Of a DNA stretch of 64,000 nt, positions 63,273 to 64,000 are shown one piece after another (the stretch's first letter is position 1; each line of letters opens with the position of its first letter). The DNA comes from Phaeodactylum tricornutum CCAP 1055/1 (taxonomy: Eukaryota; Bacillariophyta; Bacillariophyceae; Surirellales; Neidiaceae). Below the pieces are notes generated by a model. It saw nothing but the letters and a program-made list of their open reading frames with translations. It searched no databases and had not been told where the DNA came from. The stretch is taken from the NCBI RefSeq assembly GCF_000150955.2, contig NW_002238036.1:133415-197414 (forward strand), written 5' to 3'. The translations under genes were made by a program, and so were the position numbers.

Positions 63273-63489
63273 TGTTTTATAAGTTCATTGATCCAAATTG
63301 CATTCTACGCATAGGTCCTCATATCCACTGTCTAACCTGTGGGGAGCTTTGTCAACAAGTTGAGTTTTACAGTCCCTAAGTCTCTTAGGTGTATTGCAGG
63401 TTGTTTGTCTCAACGCCCACCTTTGTTTACCACTCACTATCCTAACAGTGATCTGTCCTACGGTTGTGCTTTGGTAGTACTCCGTAACA
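63273..63489. mobile_element. LTR-like element fragment, copy B
   Basis: The 217-bp block starts TGTTTTATAAG and ends CCGTAACA and is the relative of 9570-9788. It keeps CGCATAGGTCCTC, GAGTTTTACAGTCCCTAAG and CCTAACAG. Substitutions are spread along the whole length and the two ends coincide with the limits of the strong similarity, as expected for LTRs. No matching 5-bp target-site duplication flanks it. Confidence 0.5.
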
Positions 63490-64000
63490 TGGTCTTTGGA
63501 TGTATAGGTATAATTGGAAGCAAAAGGATTTGCACCGTCAGAGTAATGCACATCTCATTCTATCTTGCCAATAATTAAAAGCAGCACATACAATTTCAGC
63601 ATTCACAGTCAGATGCTTTGAAAAAGTGTATTTGAACTTCTGGCAAAGCAACAAAAGAATTCTTTTCACCAACATTAAATTGCCCCTTGCTTGTACTACG
63701 CATGCCTCTATAGGCATTCAAATAAACCATGCCCGGCTGCAGTAGAATCATTGGACAATGCAATTGGGTGACTCAACCAGGAGTTCACAGCTAGTACCTT
63801 CCACCAGGTGTATTGAGAATCTTTTTATTTGCAAGAGAGAGTTACTATTTTCCAATTGTCAGAAATACATGTTTTCAGAAGACAGCTGAGCAGTGGCACT
63901 AGAGGGTAGTACATCTTGCATATTCAGCATGCATATGGTGGGTGGCTTCAAAATTGCAAGCATAATAGCAGGAAAACTCTGAAACTTTGGTCATTATCTG

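Larger units (their letters stand above)
61446..64000. other. Gene-free repeat-rich region at the right edge
   Basis: About 2.5 kb, AT-richer than the rest. It holds an 80-bp tandem duplication (62316-62475) and an LTR-like block (63273-63489). Frames at 62546-62815 (minus) and 62566-62922 (plus) overlap each other and have no recognisable domain; they are probably element remnants. No polymerase or integrase motif is visible. Confidence 0.5.

Overview
The window is nuclear DNA of a photosynthetic stramenopile, most probably a pennate diatom close to Phaeodactylum tricornutum. The evidence is: (1) compact genes with few GT-AG introns of about 50-140 bp; (2) two proteins with bipartite plastid-targeting presequences that have Phe just after the predicted signal-peptide cleavage site (a ClpS-like protein and a GrpE); (3) secreted proteins with Ser/Pro tails of the PSDVPS type; (4) stramenopile-style bZIP and PAS proteins; and (5) eukaryotic housekeeping genes such as myosins, a p300-type acetyltransferase, Prp38, an SMG7/EST1-like protein and ALKBH6. 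I saw no bacterial operon, CRISPR array, rRNA or convincing tRNA. Species identity is an inference.

Layout. 1-16 kb: the 5' part of a myosin running off the left edge (-), a divergent plastid ClpS-like protein (-), a secreted Cys-rich protein built from duplicated exons (-), an ACOT9-like thioesterase (-), a membrane-anchored calcineurin-like phosphatase (+) and a complete myosin (+). 16-33 kb: a p300/CBP-like acetyltransferase with two bromodomains (-), a DUF1350 hydrolase (-), a PAS-like protein (+), a Lys/Ser-rich secreted protein (+), an RNase Z-like nuclease (-), a protein with two bZIP regions (+), plastid GrpE (-), a G-patch protein (+) and Prp38 (-). 34-48 kb: a nucleolin-like protein (-), bifunctional fucokinase/GDP-fucose pyrophosphorylase (-), a candidate spliced secreted peptide (+), a quinone-oxidoreductase-like MDR (+), an SMG7/EST1-like protein (+), a DPF-motif repeat protein (-) and ALKBH6-like (+). 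48-61 kb: two head-to-head PAS-like genes, a 1,901-residue PXA-PX-nexin-C sorting nexin (-) and a PC-esterase/TBL-like Golgi protein (-). 61.5-64 kb is gene-free, AT-richer and repeat-laden, with a 217-bp TG...CA element whose relative lies at 9.6 kb.

There is no obvious pathway cluster. The recurring themes are plastid proteostasis (ClpS-like, GrpE), RNA handling (SMG7-like, Prp38, RNase Z, nucleolin, G-patch), transcription (HAT, bZIP, three PAS-like proteins) and the secretory route (fucose activation, TBL-like enzyme, secreted low-complexity proteins, sorting nexin). The entries that most deserve follow-up are the double-bZIP gene, the three related PAS-like genes, the exon-duplicated secreted protein, the ClpS-like protein lacking its substrate-binding residues, and the DPF-motif repeat protein. 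Several gene models rest on introns I placed by eye from splice signals and reading frame.
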